The position numbers and the translations under genes were made by a program. The notes beneath the pieces are model-generated. The model did not search any database and was not told where the DNA came from. It saw only the letters and a program-made list of their open reading frames with translations. From Candidatus Sulfopaludibacter sp. SbA3 (lineage in GTDB: Bacteria; Acidobacteriota; Terriglobia; Bryobacterales; Bryobacteraceae), in contig CAMDCN010000002.1 of assembly GCA_945890485.1 (NCBI GenBank), positions 434,001 through 498,000 of the forward strand: a DNA stretch of 64,000 nucleotides. Reading direction: 5' to 3'. Positions 17,664-26,499 of this stretch are shown here, piece by piece (the first letter of the stretch is position 1; the number at the start of each line of letters is the position of its first letter).

Positions 17664-20235
17664 CGGCCTCTCCTACTCCACAGCGCTAAAGATTGCCTGG
17701 CGCGAATCCGGCTCCTCGGCCTCCCGCTTCCTCTTCGTCATCCTCGCCGTCGCCATCGGCACCGGCTCGCTCACCGGCGTCCGCGGCTTCTCCCGCTCTT
17801 TCCGCGCCATGCTGCTGAAAGACGCCCGCACCCTCATGGCCGCCGACCTCTCCGTCCGCGTCTTCGAACAACCGACGGACGACCAGCTAGCCGCCTTCGC
17901 CCGCTGGGAAGCCCAAGGCCTCGACCGCACCTGGATCACCGAAACCGTCTCCATGCTCTCCGGTGACGCCGTCGCCGTCCCCCAACTCATCGCGGTCAAA
18001 GCCATCGATCCCGCCAAATACCCCTTCTACGGCGAGGTCACCACCACCACCGGCATCTCACTCCCCGATGCCGTCTCCGGCGATGGAGTCGGCGTCTCCG
18101 ATGACCTCCTGACGCGAACCGGTCTCACCCTCGGCTCGAAAGTCCGCGTCGGCACGGAGACATTTACCATCCGCGCCGTCCTCCTCCAGGAACCCGACCG
18201 CATGAGTGGCTCCATCAACGTCGGCCCCCGCGTCATGATGTCCCGCGAAAATCTCGACCGCACCGGCCTCACCCAACTCGGCTCCCGCGCCAGCCAGCGC
18301 CATCTCTTCCGCATCCCCTCCGCCAAGGCCGACGAAGTCATCCAGAAAGTCCGCGACGACCTCAAAAAAGTCTTCCCCGACGCCGTCATCGCCGACTACC
18401 GCGAAACCCATCCCCTCATCACCCGCGGCCTCAACAACGCCACCACCTTCCTCAGCCTCGTCTCGCTCATCGCCCTCGTCGTCGGCGCCCTCGGCGTCGC
18501 CATGGCCATGCAGTCCCACCTCCAAACCAAGCTCGATTCCATCGCCATCATCAAAGCCCTCGGCGGCCGCTCCTCCCACATTCTCCGCATCTATCTCTCG
18601 CAAACTCTCGTCCTCGCTCTCGCCGGTGGAGTCATCGGCCTCATCGTCGGCCTGGGTGTCCAGTTCCTCTTTCCCATCCTGATCTCCAAGTTCTTCCCCG
18701 TCTCCCCCACCATGGAGTTCGAGTGGCTCTCCATCCTCGAAGGCCTCGGCCTCGCCGTCCTCTCAACGCTCCTCTTCACCCTCCCCACCCTCCTCGGCAT
18801 CCGGCAAATCCGCCCCATCGTCATCCTCCGCCGCGACATGGAGGGCGAAGCCCCGCCCGCCGCCGAACGCTGGAAGCAATGGCGCGCCTCTGCCTTCGCC
18901 GGCGTCATCATCCTCATCGGCATGACCGCCATGGCCACCGTCCTCATCGACGCCGGCTGGCGCGACTCCCTAAAAGTCAGCGCCTGGTTCGTCGGCGGCC
19001 TCACTGTCGCCCTCTTCGCCCTCGCCGGCCTCAGTTGGGCCCTCCTCCGCGGCATCCGACTCCTCCTCCGCGCCCCCGGCCGCAGCCTCCCCTCCGCCCT
19101 TCGCCACGGCCTCGCCAATCTCTACCGCCCCGGCAACCACGCCGAAGCCGTCCTCGTCGCCCTCGGCGTCGGCGTCATGTTCACCCTCACCGTCTACCTC
19201 CTCCAAAGCAGCCTCCTCGGCCAGATCGCCGCCAGCGCCCCGCCCGGCATGCCCAACGTCTTCCTCATCAACATCACCGAAAGCGACCGTGTCGCCGTCA
19301 AGGCCTTCCTCGATAAGGGCCCCGGCGTCGAAGGCGACGTCATCGTCTCCGCTACCGCCAGCGGCCGCATCAAAGCCATCAACGGCAAGCCCATCGAGCA
19401 GATCGCCGTCGACGGCCCAGTCAAACGCTACCTCCGTGCCCGCAACCTCACCTGGAACACTGAAATCCCCAAACAAGCCGAAGTCCTCGAAGGTGCCTGG
19501 TGGAAGACCTGGTCCCCCGACCGACCCGAAATCGCCGTCAATCAGGACACCGCCCGCCTCCTCGGCCTCAAGCCCGGCGCCGTCATGGACTGGGACTGCG
19601 GCGGCCGCCGCATCGCCATGCGCGTCGTCGCCATCTATCGCACCGAAGCCGTCGGCCCCGGCTCCAACACCGAGTTCATCACCAGCCCCGACACTCTCCG
19701 CCAGGTCCCCATGCTCTACTTCGGCGCCGTCCGTGTCGCTCCCGCCCAAATCCCGCAACTGCAGAAACAGTCCTTCGATAAGTTCCCCGCCATCACCGTC
19801 ATCAACCTCGCCGATGTCCTCGACCGCGTCCAGGAAGTCATCGATCAGGTCGCCCTCGTCGTCCGCTCCATTTCGGCCTTCTCCATCCTCGCCGGTATGA
19901 TCATCCTCGCCTCCAGCGTCGCCGGCTCGCGCGTCCGCCGCATCCGCGAAGTCGTCATCCTCAAAACGCTCGGCGCCACGCGCCGCCGCATCGCCCGCAC
20001 GTTCACCGTCGAGTTCCTCCTCCTCGGCGGCGTCGCCGGTCTCATGGGCAGCCTCCTCGCCAGCGCCTTCGCCAACCTGCTGCTCACCCGCCTCCTCGAC
20101 GCCAAGTTTGTTTTCTCCCCTTGGCCCAACCTGGTGGCTATTGTCGCCAGTGCCCTAATTGCCTTAGCCGCCGGATGGCTCGCCAGTTTCCGCATCCTCG
20201 GGCAAAAACCGCTTGAAATCCTACGCAACGAGTAG
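17653..20235 (+). CDS. ybbP: FtsX-family ABC permease, YbbP type
   Basis: The 860-residue protein has the YbbP layout. One membrane helix lies at the N-terminus (FLFVILAVAIGTG), then a periplasmic domain of about 200 residues. Three helices with an FtsX domain follow (about 260-380), then further helices including LRHGLANLYRPGNH, a second periplasmic domain, and a final FtsX domain (about 735-855) with VVILKTLGATRRRIAR. It starts at a GTG inside the ATPase gene. With YbbA it probably extracts or releases an envelope substrate, perhaps lipid-like given the TesA-type neighbour; the substrate is unknown. Confidence 0.88.
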   Translation: MTNSGLSYSTALKIAWRESGSSASRFLFVILAVAIGTGSLTGVRGFSRSFRAMLLKDARTLMAADLSVRVFEQPTDDQLAAFARWEAQGLDRTWITETVSMLSGDAVAVPQLIAVKAIDPAKYPFYGEVTTTTGISLPDAVSGDGVGVSDDLLTRTGLTLGSKVRVGTETFTIRAVLLQEPDRMSGSINVGPRVMMSRENLDRTGLTQLGSRASQRHLFRIPSAKADEVIQKVRDDLKKVFPDAVIADYRETHPLITRGLNNATTFLSLVSLIALVVGALGVAMAMQSHLQTKLDSIAIIKALGGRSSHILRIYLSQTLVLALAGGVIGLIVGLGVQFLFPILISKFFPVSPTMEFEWLSILEGLGLAVLSTLLFTLPTLLGIRQIRPIVILRRDMEGEAPPAAERWKQWRASAFAGVIILIGMTAMATVLIDAGWRDSLKVSAWFVGGLTVALFALAGLSWALLRGIRLLLRAPGRSLPSALRHGLANLYRPGNHAEAVLVALGVGVMFTLTVYLLQSSLLGQIAASAPPGMPNVFLINITESDRVAVKAFLDKGPGVEGDVIVSATASGRIKAINGKPIEQIAVDGPVKRYLRARNLTWNTEIPKQAEVLEGAWWKTWSPDRPEIAVNQDTARLLGLKPGAVMDWDCGGRRIAMRVVAIYRTEAVGPGSNTEFITSPDTLRQVPMLYFGAVRVAPAQIPQLQKQSFDKFPAITVINLADVLDRVQEVIDQVALVVRSISAFSILAGMIILASSVAGSRVRRIREVVILKTLGATRRRIARTFTVEFLLLGGVAGLMGSLLASAFANLLLTRLLDAKFVFSPWPNLVAIVASALIALAAGWLASFRILGQKPLEILRNE

Positions 20236-20277
20236 GGTACGCTATGGTAGACTTCGCTAAGTTAGAAGGGTGAACGA

Positions 20278-21246
20278 TTGCGCTACTTAGTCACCGGCGC
20301 CGCCGGATTCATTGGTAGTCACACCGTCGACCGCTTGCTTGCGGATGGACACGAAGTTATCGGTATCGATAGCTATATCACTGGCAAACGGGAGTTTCTA
20401 GCCAACGCTAGTACTTCCCCACATTTCTCCCTCACCGTTGGTGATCTCTTCGACTTCACCACCGTTCTCGAAGCCTGTGAAGGCGTCGACGCCGTCTTCC
20501 ATCTCGCCGCCAATACCGACGTCCGCTACGGCACCGACCACCCCCGCCGCGACCTCGATCAAAATGTCATCGTCACCTGGAACATCCTCGAAGCCATGCG
20601 CCGCCGTGGCATCAAGACCATCCTTTTCTCCAGCACCGCCTCCATCTACGGCGATGCCACCATCCTCCCCACTCCGGAAGACGGCCCCCTCGCCATCCAG
20701 ACCTCCCTCCAAAGCGCCTCCAAGCTGGCCGCCGAAGCTTTCATTGCTGCGTATGCCAATGGTTACGGCATCCGCGCCCTCATCTTCCGCTTGGCCTCTA
20801 TCGTCGGGGAGCGCGACTCCCACGGCCACATCTTCGATTTCTGCCGCCAACTCCGCAAACATCCGGATCGCTTGAACGTCCTCGGCGACGGCACCGTCCG
20901 CCGCAGCTACCTCGACGTCGCCGACTGCGTCGATGCCATGCTCCTGGCCCTCCAACACGCCGCCTCTCCCGTCAATGTCTTCAACGTCGGCTCCCTCACA
21001 AACTGCCAACTAACCGAATCCATCTCCTGGATTACCAGCGAACTGAACCTCCAACCGGTCATCGAATTCGGCGGCCCCGGCCCCGCCTGGGTCGGCAGTT
21101 CTCCCGTCATCTTCCTCGACTCCTCCAAGCTTACGAGCCTCGGCTGGCAACCAAAGCTCGGCCTCGAAGCCGCCGTTCGCCGCACCGTCAACTACCTCTC
21201 GGCGAACCCCTGGCTGTTCAGTGGGTTGCCCGAAGGCCGCGCCTAG
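20278..21246 (+). CDS. NAD-dependent sugar epimerase/dehydratase lacking the catalytic Tyr
   Basis: The 322-residue protein is an extended short-chain dehydrogenase with the NAD motif VTGAAGFIGSH and LAANTDVRYG. The catalytic region reads SSTASIYG and then QTSLQSASKLAAEAF. The family consensus is YGASK, so Gln145 stands where the catalytic Tyr is expected while Lys149 is kept. RSYLDVADCVDAM and the C-terminal region are normal. It starts at a TTG with GAAGGGTG upstream. It probably binds NAD and a nucleotide sugar, but classical epimerase chemistry is doubtful. It is followed 18 bases later by the ThiF-like gene. Confidence 0.85.
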   Translation: MRYLVTGAAGFIGSHTVDRLLADGHEVIGIDSYITGKREFLANASTSPHFSLTVGDLFDFTTVLEACEGVDAVFHLAANTDVRYGTDHPRRDLDQNVIVTWNILEAMRRRGIKTILFSSTASIYGDATILPTPEDGPLAIQTSLQSASKLAAEAFIAAYANGYGIRALIFRLASIVGERDSHGHIFDFCRQLRKHPDRLNVLGDGTVRRSYLDVADCVDAMLLALQHAASPVNVFNVGSLTNCQLTESISWITSELNLQPVIEFGGPGPAWVGSSPVIFLDSSKLTSLGWQPKLGLEAAVRRTVNYLSANPWLFSGLPEGRA

Positions 21247-21264
21247 CCCCACAATCAAACCAGA

Positions 21265-22281
21265 ATGACTTCTTCCCAGCGGGAGCGTTACTCCCGCCAA
21301 ATCCTGTTCGCGCCCATCGGCGAGGCCGGCCAGGAACGCCTCCTCTCCTCCCGCGTCGCCATCGTCGGCTGCGGTGCCCTCGGCTCCTTCCAAGCCGCCT
21401 CCCTCGCCCGCGCCGGCGTCGGCCACCTCCGCCTCATCGATCGCGACTACGTCGAAGCCTCGAACCTCCAGCGCCAATGGCTCTACGACGAAGCCGACGC
21501 CGCCGAAGCCATGCCCAAAGCCGCCGCCGCGGCCCGCGCCATTGCCCGTTTCAACTCCACCATCGAAGTCGAACCCCTCATCGCCGACCTCACCCCCGCC
21601 AACGCCGACGATCTCCTCTCCGGCGCTGATCTCATCCTCGACGGCACCGACAACTTCGAAACCCGCTACCTCATCAACGATTTCGCCCTCGCCAACCAAG
21701 TCCCCTGGATCTACGGCGCCGCCGTCGGCAGCTACGGCCTCACCATGCCCATCCTCCCCGGCCAAACCTCCTGCCTCCAGTGCGTCTATCCCGCCCCTCC
21801 CTCCGGCGCACAACCCACCTGCGAAACCGACGGCGTCCTCGGCGCCATCACCTCCGCCATCGCCGCCCTCCAAACCGGCATGGCCATCCGCCTCCTCACC
21901 GGCTCCCTCCCCGCCACCAAACTCACCACCCTCGACGTTTGGTCCGGCGCAATCCGCCAAATCGACCAGCCCCCGCCCGATCCCAACTGCCCCGCCTGCG
22001 GCCGCCGCGAATTCGTCTATCTTGATGGCGACCGCCGCGCCCCCATCAGCCTCTGCGGCCGCAACGCCGTCCAAATCCACGAACGCAACCGTCCCCTCGA
22101 CCTCGCCGAACTCGCCTCCCGCCTCGAACGCCTCGGTACCGTCCGGCGAAACGATTTCGCCCTCCGCTTCTTCCTCGATCCCTACGAACTCACCGTCTTC
22201 GCCGACGGCCGCGCCATTATCAAAGGCACCCAGGACATCGGCATCGCCCGCAGCCTCTATTCCCGGTACATCGGCGCATAG
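21265..22281 (+). CDS. ThiF/MoeB/HesA-family adenylyltransferase with C-terminal extension
   Basis: The 338-residue protein has the E1-like nucleotide motif VAIVGCGALGS, the RxxR-type loop (ASNLQRQWLY), the DGTDNFETRYLIND segment and zinc-binding cysteine pairs (CLQC and CPAC). An extra C-terminal segment of about 90 residues begins near LCGRNAVQIH. Relatives adenylate the C-terminal glycine of a ubiquitin-like sulphur carrier for thiamin or molybdopterin synthesis. No ThiS/MoaD gene is adjacent, so the pathway is not clear. Confidence 0.88.
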   Translation: MTSSQRERYSRQILFAPIGEAGQERLLSSRVAIVGCGALGSFQAASLARAGVGHLRLIDRDYVEASNLQRQWLYDEADAAEAMPKAAAAARAIARFNSTIEVEPLIADLTPANADDLLSGADLILDGTDNFETRYLINDFALANQVPWIYGAAVGSYGLTMPILPGQTSCLQCVYPAPPSGAQPTCETDGVLGAITSAIAALQTGMAIRLLTGSLPATKLTTLDVWSGAIRQIDQPPPDPNCPACGRREFVYLDGDRRAPISLCGRNAVQIHERNRPLDLAELASRLERLGTVRRNDFALRFFLDPYELTVFADGRAIIKGTQDIGIARSLYSRYIGA

Positions 22282-22357
22282 GATACTCCTGATAGGGCCT
22301 AACTGACCGAATCCCACAAGATTTTGTAGTTTTCCACAATCTCCCCACAGCAGGCCA

Positions 22358-22366
22358 TGTTATGAT
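22358..22366 (+). promoter_or_regulatory. Extended -10 promoter (TGTTATGAT) of the MerR-TPR gene
   Basis: TGT followed by TATGAT is an extended -10 element, which does not need a -35 box. It ends 12 bases before the GTG start at 22379, so the leader would be about 5 bases with no ribosome site. Confidence 0.55.
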
Positions 22367-22378
22367 CGACCCTGTAAC

Positions 22379-23299
22379 GTGGCTACTCAGCAGTCTTGGA
22401 CTCGCGATCAAGTCCGACGCGTCCTGTCGGTGACGGAGCGCCATCTCCGCAGTTGGGAACAACAGGGCCTCATCCCCCAACAGGACCGCTATGGTCTAGG
22501 AGATCTCCTCGCCCTCCGCGCCCTCAACTCTCTCCGCGAGAAGAAAGTTCCCGTCGCCCGCATCCGCCGCAGCTTCCAATCTCTTCGCGAGCGCCTCCAG
22601 CACATCGCCAACCCCTTCACCGAACTCAAAGTCTTCCTCGACGGTAAACGCATCGGCGTCCACCTCGCCGGCCAGAAGATGGACTCCCTCTCCGGCCAGC
22701 TCCTCTTCGATTTCGACGCCGCCGCTCTCCAAAAACTCCGCCCCTTCCCCCGTCCCGAAGGCCGCGCCATCGAAGATCGTCGCAAGAAATCAGCCGAAGC
22801 CGATCAATGGTTCCAGCGCGGACTGGAAGTCGAACAGACCGGCGGCCCCATCGCCGACGCCATCGCCGCCTACGAGAAAGCCGTCAGCCTCAACCCCCAA
22901 GCCGCCGGCGCCCTCGTCAATCTGGGCACCATCTGCTTCCATCAACGCCGCTGGGCCCAGGCCGAAGAACACTACCGCAAAGCGGTCGAGGCCGACCCCG
23001 AATACGCCCTCGCCCATTTCAACTTGGGTAACCTCTACGACGAACGAGGCGACCGCCTCCGTGCCCTCTCCCATTACCACGCCGCTCTGCGCCTCAACCC
23101 CCAGTACGCCGACGCCTATTACAATCTCGCCCTGCTCCATCAAGCCTCCGGCGACGTCATGCAAGCCGTCCAACTCTGGAGTACCTATCTCAAGCTCGAC
23201 CCCTCCAGCCAGTGGTCCCGCGTCGCCCGCCGCGAACTCGCCAAGCTAAAACAAGCCACGGTCATCCAAGGCTCCCGCTCCCTCACCCAGCACGCTTAG
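22379..23299 (+). CDS. MerR-type HTH protein with TPR repeats
   Basis: The 306-residue protein has a winged-helix MerR-like head (RDQVRRVLSVTERHLRSWEQ, then RYGLGDLLALRAL) at residues 8-75, a linker, and three to four TPR units from about residue 140 (AIAAYEKAVSLNPQAAGALV, YRKAVEADPEYALAHFNLGN, YHAALRLNPQYADAYYNLAL). The DNA-binding head and protein-binding tail imply a regulator that senses a partner. The start is a GTG without a ribosome site behind an extended -10 element. It overlaps the convergent histidine kinase gene by 4 bases (TTAG). Confidence 0.85.
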   Translation: MATQQSWTRDQVRRVLSVTERHLRSWEQQGLIPQQDRYGLGDLLALRALNSLREKKVPVARIRRSFQSLRERLQHIANPFTELKVFLDGKRIGVHLAGQKMDSLSGQLLFDFDAAALQKLRPFPRPEGRAIEDRRKKSAEADQWFQRGLEVEQTGGPIADAIAAYEKAVSLNPQAAGALVNLGTICFHQRRWAQAEEHYRKAVEADPEYALAHFNLGNLYDERGDRLRALSHYHAALRLNPQYADAYYNLALLHQASGDVMQAVQLWSTYLKLDPSSQWSRVARRELAKLKQATVIQGSRSLTQHA

Positions 23300-24606
23300 C
23301 CGTGCAGCGGTACCCGGATCGTCACCTCTAACCCCAAATCCGCATTCCGCGCGCTGATCTGCCCGTGGTGTAGATGCACCGCCCGCTGCGCAATCGCCAG
23401 CCCCAACCCCACGCCCCCGCTCCGTCGCGCCCGGTCGTCCTCCACCCGGAAAAACGGCCGGAATATCTTCTCCCGCATCTCCTCCGGCACCCCCGGCCCC
23501 AAATCCCGCACCACCACCAGCGCCTCGTCCCCCTCCCGCACCAGCCGCACCGTCACCTGCTCCTCCGCCGGCGAATAGCGAATCGCGTTCCGCAACACAT
23601 TCTCCATCGCCCGCCGTAGTAACTCCGCGTCCCCCTGCAATACCATCGGCCCCTGTAACTCCCGCACCAGTTGCACGCCCTTCTCATCCGCCTCGATCAA
23701 CAAATCATCCAGCAGATCCTCAAGCAACTCCTTCAAATCCACCGCCGCCGACTTCCGCTCCGCCGGATCCCCCTCCGCCCGCGTCATCTCAATCAATTCG
23801 CCCACCAGCATCGAAATCCGCTGCGCCTCTTTCTTGATCCGGTCCAGCGCCACCCCCCGGTCCGAGCTCGTCCTCGCCAACTCCACCGCCACGCTCAGCC
23901 GTGCCAATGGCGAACGCAACTCATGCGAAATATCCTGCAACAATCGCCTTTCCGCCGTCAGCAGCGTCTGAATCCGCTCCGCCATCTCATCGAACGATCG
24001 CGCCACATCCCCAAACTCATCCCGCCGCCTCAACCCCGTCCGTGCTTCCAAATCCCCCGACCCGAACCGCATCACCGTCTCTCGCAACTGCCGCAACGGC
24101 CGTCCAATGTAGTGCGCCAGCACGTAAATCCCCAGCACAAACACAAACACAATCGGCAAATAGTAGGGCAGATAGTTCGGAGCATCAAACCGCGGCTCCG
24201 TGCTCACCACATGCATCACGTAGCGACCGTCCTCGCTCCGATGCACCATCATCGCCCGCCGCGGAGGCCGCCCAAACGGCCACCGGAACGGCGGCGGCCC
24301 CGGCTGCAATCCCAAAATCTCCCGGCTCTCCCCGGTCAGCAAATCCTTCCCGCTCGCATCCAGCAGCGAATGCCGCCCCGGAAACCGGCCATTCATCCGG
24401 CCGATCTCCTCCCGCAAGGCCGCCGCTCCGCCTGTCTCCCACGCCGCTCGCAAATCGTCCAACTGCGAGTCCAAAACCCGCCGCATGAAGTTATTCCCCG
24501 GCGAATCCCGCCGGAACAAATAGAACGACGTCGCGAAGAACGCGAAACTCGAAATCACAAACAGCAGGCTGATCCAAAGCAGAATGCGGACGAAAATCGA
24601 CTTCAT
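23296..24606 (-). CDS. Membrane sensor histidine kinase (CpxA/EnvZ-like)
   Basis: The 436-residue protein has a membrane helix at residues 7-28, a periplasmic domain to about 150, a second helix (YLPIVFVFVLGIYVLAHYIG) and a HAMP domain (GRPLRQLRETVMRFGSGDLE). The H-box is DISHELRSPLARL, with N-box NVLRNAIRYS, G1 DLGPGVPEE and G2 GVGLGLAIAQ. It is encoded directly after the response regulator with stop and start touching. The Spy-like gene at the head of the operon points to an envelope-stress role like Cpx. Confidence 0.92.
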   Translation of the reverse strand: MKSIFVRILLWISLLFVISSFAFFATSFYLFRRDSPGNNFMRRVLDSQLDDLRAAWETGGAAALREEIGRMNGRFPGRHSLLDASGKDLLTGESREILGLQPGPPPFRWPFGRPPRRAMMVHRSEDGRYVMHVVSTEPRFDAPNYLPYYLPIVFVFVLGIYVLAHYIGRPLRQLRETVMRFGSGDLEARTGLRRRDEFGDVARSFDEMAERIQTLLTAERRLLQDISHELRSPLARLSVAVELARTSSDRGVALDRIKKEAQRISMLVGELIEMTRAEGDPAERKSAAVDLKELLEDLLDDLLIEADEKGVQLVRELQGPMVLQGDAELLRRAMENVLRNAIRYSPAEEQVTVRLVREGDEALVVVRDLGPGVPEEMREKIFRPFFRVEDDRARRSGGVGLGLAIAQRAVHLHHGQISARNADLGLEVTIRVPLHG

Positions 24607-25284
24607 CTAGCCCTCGGCCGCCGGCAAACTCAACTGATAGCCAACCCCCCGCACCGTCAATATCTTCGCGCTCGAGCCTTCCAGCTTCTTCCGGATATGG
24701 CTCACATGTACGTCAATCGCCCGGTCAAACGCCGTTGCGTCCCGCTGATACAGCCGCTGCGCAATCTCATCCCGCGATACCACCCGCCCCGCCCCCCGGT
24801 GCATCACCTCCAAAATGTCGAACTCCACCGACGTCAACTCCAACGCCCTTCCGTCCACATTTGCAGCCCTCGCCCCCGGATCCACCCGCAATCCGTACGG
24901 CTCCGCCAATCCAGCCTGTCCCCCGCTCCGCCGCAATATCGCCCGAACTCGCGCCATCAATTCCATCGGCTCAAACGGCTTCGGCAGATAGTCGTCCGCC
25001 CCGCCCTCCAATCCACGAATCCGGCTCGCCGACTCCAACCGCGCTGTCAACATCAGCACCGGTACATTGCTCGTCTTCCGCAGCTGCTCCAGCACCGCAA
25101 ACCCATCCAGCCGAGGCATCATCACATCCAACAACACCAGGTCATACGACCCCGCCGCCAACCGAGCCAACCCGCTCTCCCCATCGTGCGATAGGTCCAG
25201 CCCCACTCCCTGGCTCGCGAAAAACTCCTGCATCAACGTCCCCAATTCGACGTCGTCATCCACCATCAGCAGCGTAGGATTCAT
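24607..25284 (-). CDS. OmpR-family response regulator (CpxR-like)
   Basis: The 225-residue protein has a receiver domain with acidic pocket VDDD, phosphoacceptor Asp in LVLLDVMMP and conserved Lys in LPKPFE. A winged-helix DNA-binding domain follows (ELTSVEFDILEVMHRGAGRV, HVSHIRKKLE, VRGVGYQL). It is the partner of the downstream kinase. It starts 9 bases after the Spy-like gene. Confidence 0.93.
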   Translation of the reverse strand: MNPTLLMVDDDVELGTLMQEFFASQGVGLDLSHDGESGLARLAAGSYDLVLLDVMMPRLDGFAVLEQLRKTSNVPVLMLTARLESASRIRGLEGGADDYLPKPFEPMELMARVRAILRRSGGQAGLAEPYGLRVDPGARAANVDGRALELTSVEFDILEVMHRGAGRVVSRDEIAQRLYQRDATAFDRAIDVHVSHIRKKLEGSSAKILTVRGVGYQLSLPAAEG

Positions 25285-25293
25285 GCGAAAAAC

Positions 25294-25818
25294 TTACCGG
25301 CCCCGCCGCTGCACAGGCGCCATCAGGATCGGAATCATGTTGTAAACGTTATCCGCCTTCTGCTTTTGCTTCTCGTCCAGCATCGCCAGCACGTCCAGGA
25401 AGACCTTCGCCTCCGCCGCCGCCAACTGCGCCTGCACTGCGCCATACTTTTCATACAACGGCGTCGCATCCGCCCCGCTCTTCACTGCGGCCCGAATCTG
25501 TCCCTTCACCTGAATCGAATCCAGTTGCAGCGGTTGCACATTCTCCTTGCCCCGGTCCAGCACCGTCTTCAACTGTTTCTTCTGCTCTTTCTTCAAATTC
25601 AACTGGTCGCTGAGCGTATCCAGCATCATCCGTTCCCGCTCCGCCGGGTCCATCGGCCCGCGTCCCATCCCGCCCCCCATACCCCCGCCACCCATACCTC
25701 CCCGGCCCCCGCCGCCGCCCATCCCGCCCATACCGCCGCCGCCGCCCCCGCCCGGACCCTGTCCCATCACCAATCCGCACATCAACACGAGCGCCGCAAC
25801 AATTCTCATAACCTTCAC
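25294..25818 (-). CDS. Spy-like periplasmic chaperone/stress protein with Gly/Met-rich segment
   Basis: The 174-residue product has a signal peptide (VMRIVAALVLMCGLVMGQ), then about 37 residues made almost entirely of Gly and Met with some Arg and Pro. The helical Spy/CpxP-type domain follows (RMMLDTLSDQLNLKKEQKKQ). Spy/CpxP proteins bind unfolded envelope proteins and damp Cpx signalling. A GTG at 25818 has GGAGAG 8 bases upstream; an in-frame ATG 9 bases later is the alternative. It heads the regulator-kinase operon, so it is probably both target and feedback element. Confidence 0.8.
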   Translation of the reverse strand: MKVMRIVAALVLMCGLVMGQGPGGGGGGGMGGMGGGGGRGGMGGGGMGGGMGRGPMDPAERERMMLDTLSDQLNLKKEQKKQLKTVLDRGKENVQPLQLDSIQVKGQIRAAVKSGADATPLYEKYGAVQAQLAAAEAKVFLDVLAMLDEKQKQKADNVYNMIPILMAPVQRRGR

Positions 25819-25902
25819 CCTACTGCCTCTCCCTGTCCCGGAAAAGCCCCCCTTTGCAAAGAATTGTCAATCCAGGGGGATTTCCCCCACTTCCCCGACT
25901 CG

Positions 25903-25908
25903 TAAGAT
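25903..25908 (+). promoter_or_regulatory. -10-like TAAGAT before the ECF sigma gene
   Basis: TAAGAT ends 12 bases before the TTG start at 25921. The same octamer TAAGATGA precedes the hybrid kinase gene at 37878, also 12 bases from its start. No clear -35 box or ribosome site is seen. Confidence 0.4.
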
Positions 25909-25920
25909 GAGACTAGCCGC

Positions 25921-26499
25921 TTGCCGTCACCCGCCACCGCCGAAGATACCGATTGGGCCTTAGCCCAAGCTGTACTCGCGCGCGACCGCAAGGCCATCGC
26001 CGAGTTCGTCATGCTCTGCTCCGACCCCCTCTATCGCTACGTCCGCTCCCGCCTCCAACCCCGCTTCGAGTTCGTCGACGATCTCGTCCAGGAGGTCTTC
26101 CTTACCGCCTGGCGCAGCCTCCCCCAATACCGCGGCCAGTCCCCTCTGAAATCCTGGCTCCTCGGCATCGCCCGCCACAAAGTCGAGGATCACTACCGCG
26201 ACCGCCTCCGCGACCTCGCCCTCCCCGACGACGCCACCGAAACCATCCCTGAACCCTCGCCCGGCGTCGAATCCGTCCTCGACCAAGCCCGCTCCGCCGC
26301 GGCCACCGCCTCCATCCTCAACGCCCTCCCCGAACCCTACCGCGTCGTCCTCCTCTGGCGCTACTGGGAGCGGCGTTCCGCCGAAGAGATGGCCGCCCTC
26401 ACCGGCAAGACGCCCAAAGCCATTGAACGGCTCCTCTCCCGGGCCCGCCAGGAATTCCGCCAGCAATGGCTCAGCCAATCGCAGGAGGCCACCCGATGA
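25921..26499 (+). CDS. ECF-type RNA polymerase sigma factor
   Basis: The 192-residue protein has sigma region 2 (EFVDDLVQEVFLTAWRSLPQ, with the region 2.4 SPLKSWLLGIARH) and region 4 (LLWRYWERRSAEEMAALTGK, then TPKAIERLLSRARQEFRQQW). It directs RNA polymerase to an alternative promoter set. The TTG at 25921 is the likely start. It overlaps the small downstream gene by an ATGA, so that product may be its regulator. Confidence 0.9.
   Translation: MPSPATAEDTDWALAQAVLARDRKAIAEFVMLCSDPLYRYVRSRLQPRFEFVDDLVQEVFLTAWRSLPQYRGQSPLKSWLLGIARHKVEDHYRDRLRDLALPDDATETIPEPSPGVESVLDQARSAAATASILNALPEPYRVVLLWRYWERRSAEEMAALTGKTPKAIERLLSRARQEFRQQWLSQSQEATR

Noticed and set aside
21010-22317. 435-codon minus-strand open frame
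   Set aside because: It lies opposite the ThiF-like gene and translates to repetitive Gly/Ala/Glu/Asp sequence, a by-product of strong third-base bias.
22330-22338. TTTTCCACA, a perfect match to the DnaA box consensus
   Set aside because: It is a single box without an AT-rich unwinding region or dnaA nearby; a few matches are expected by chance in 64 kb.
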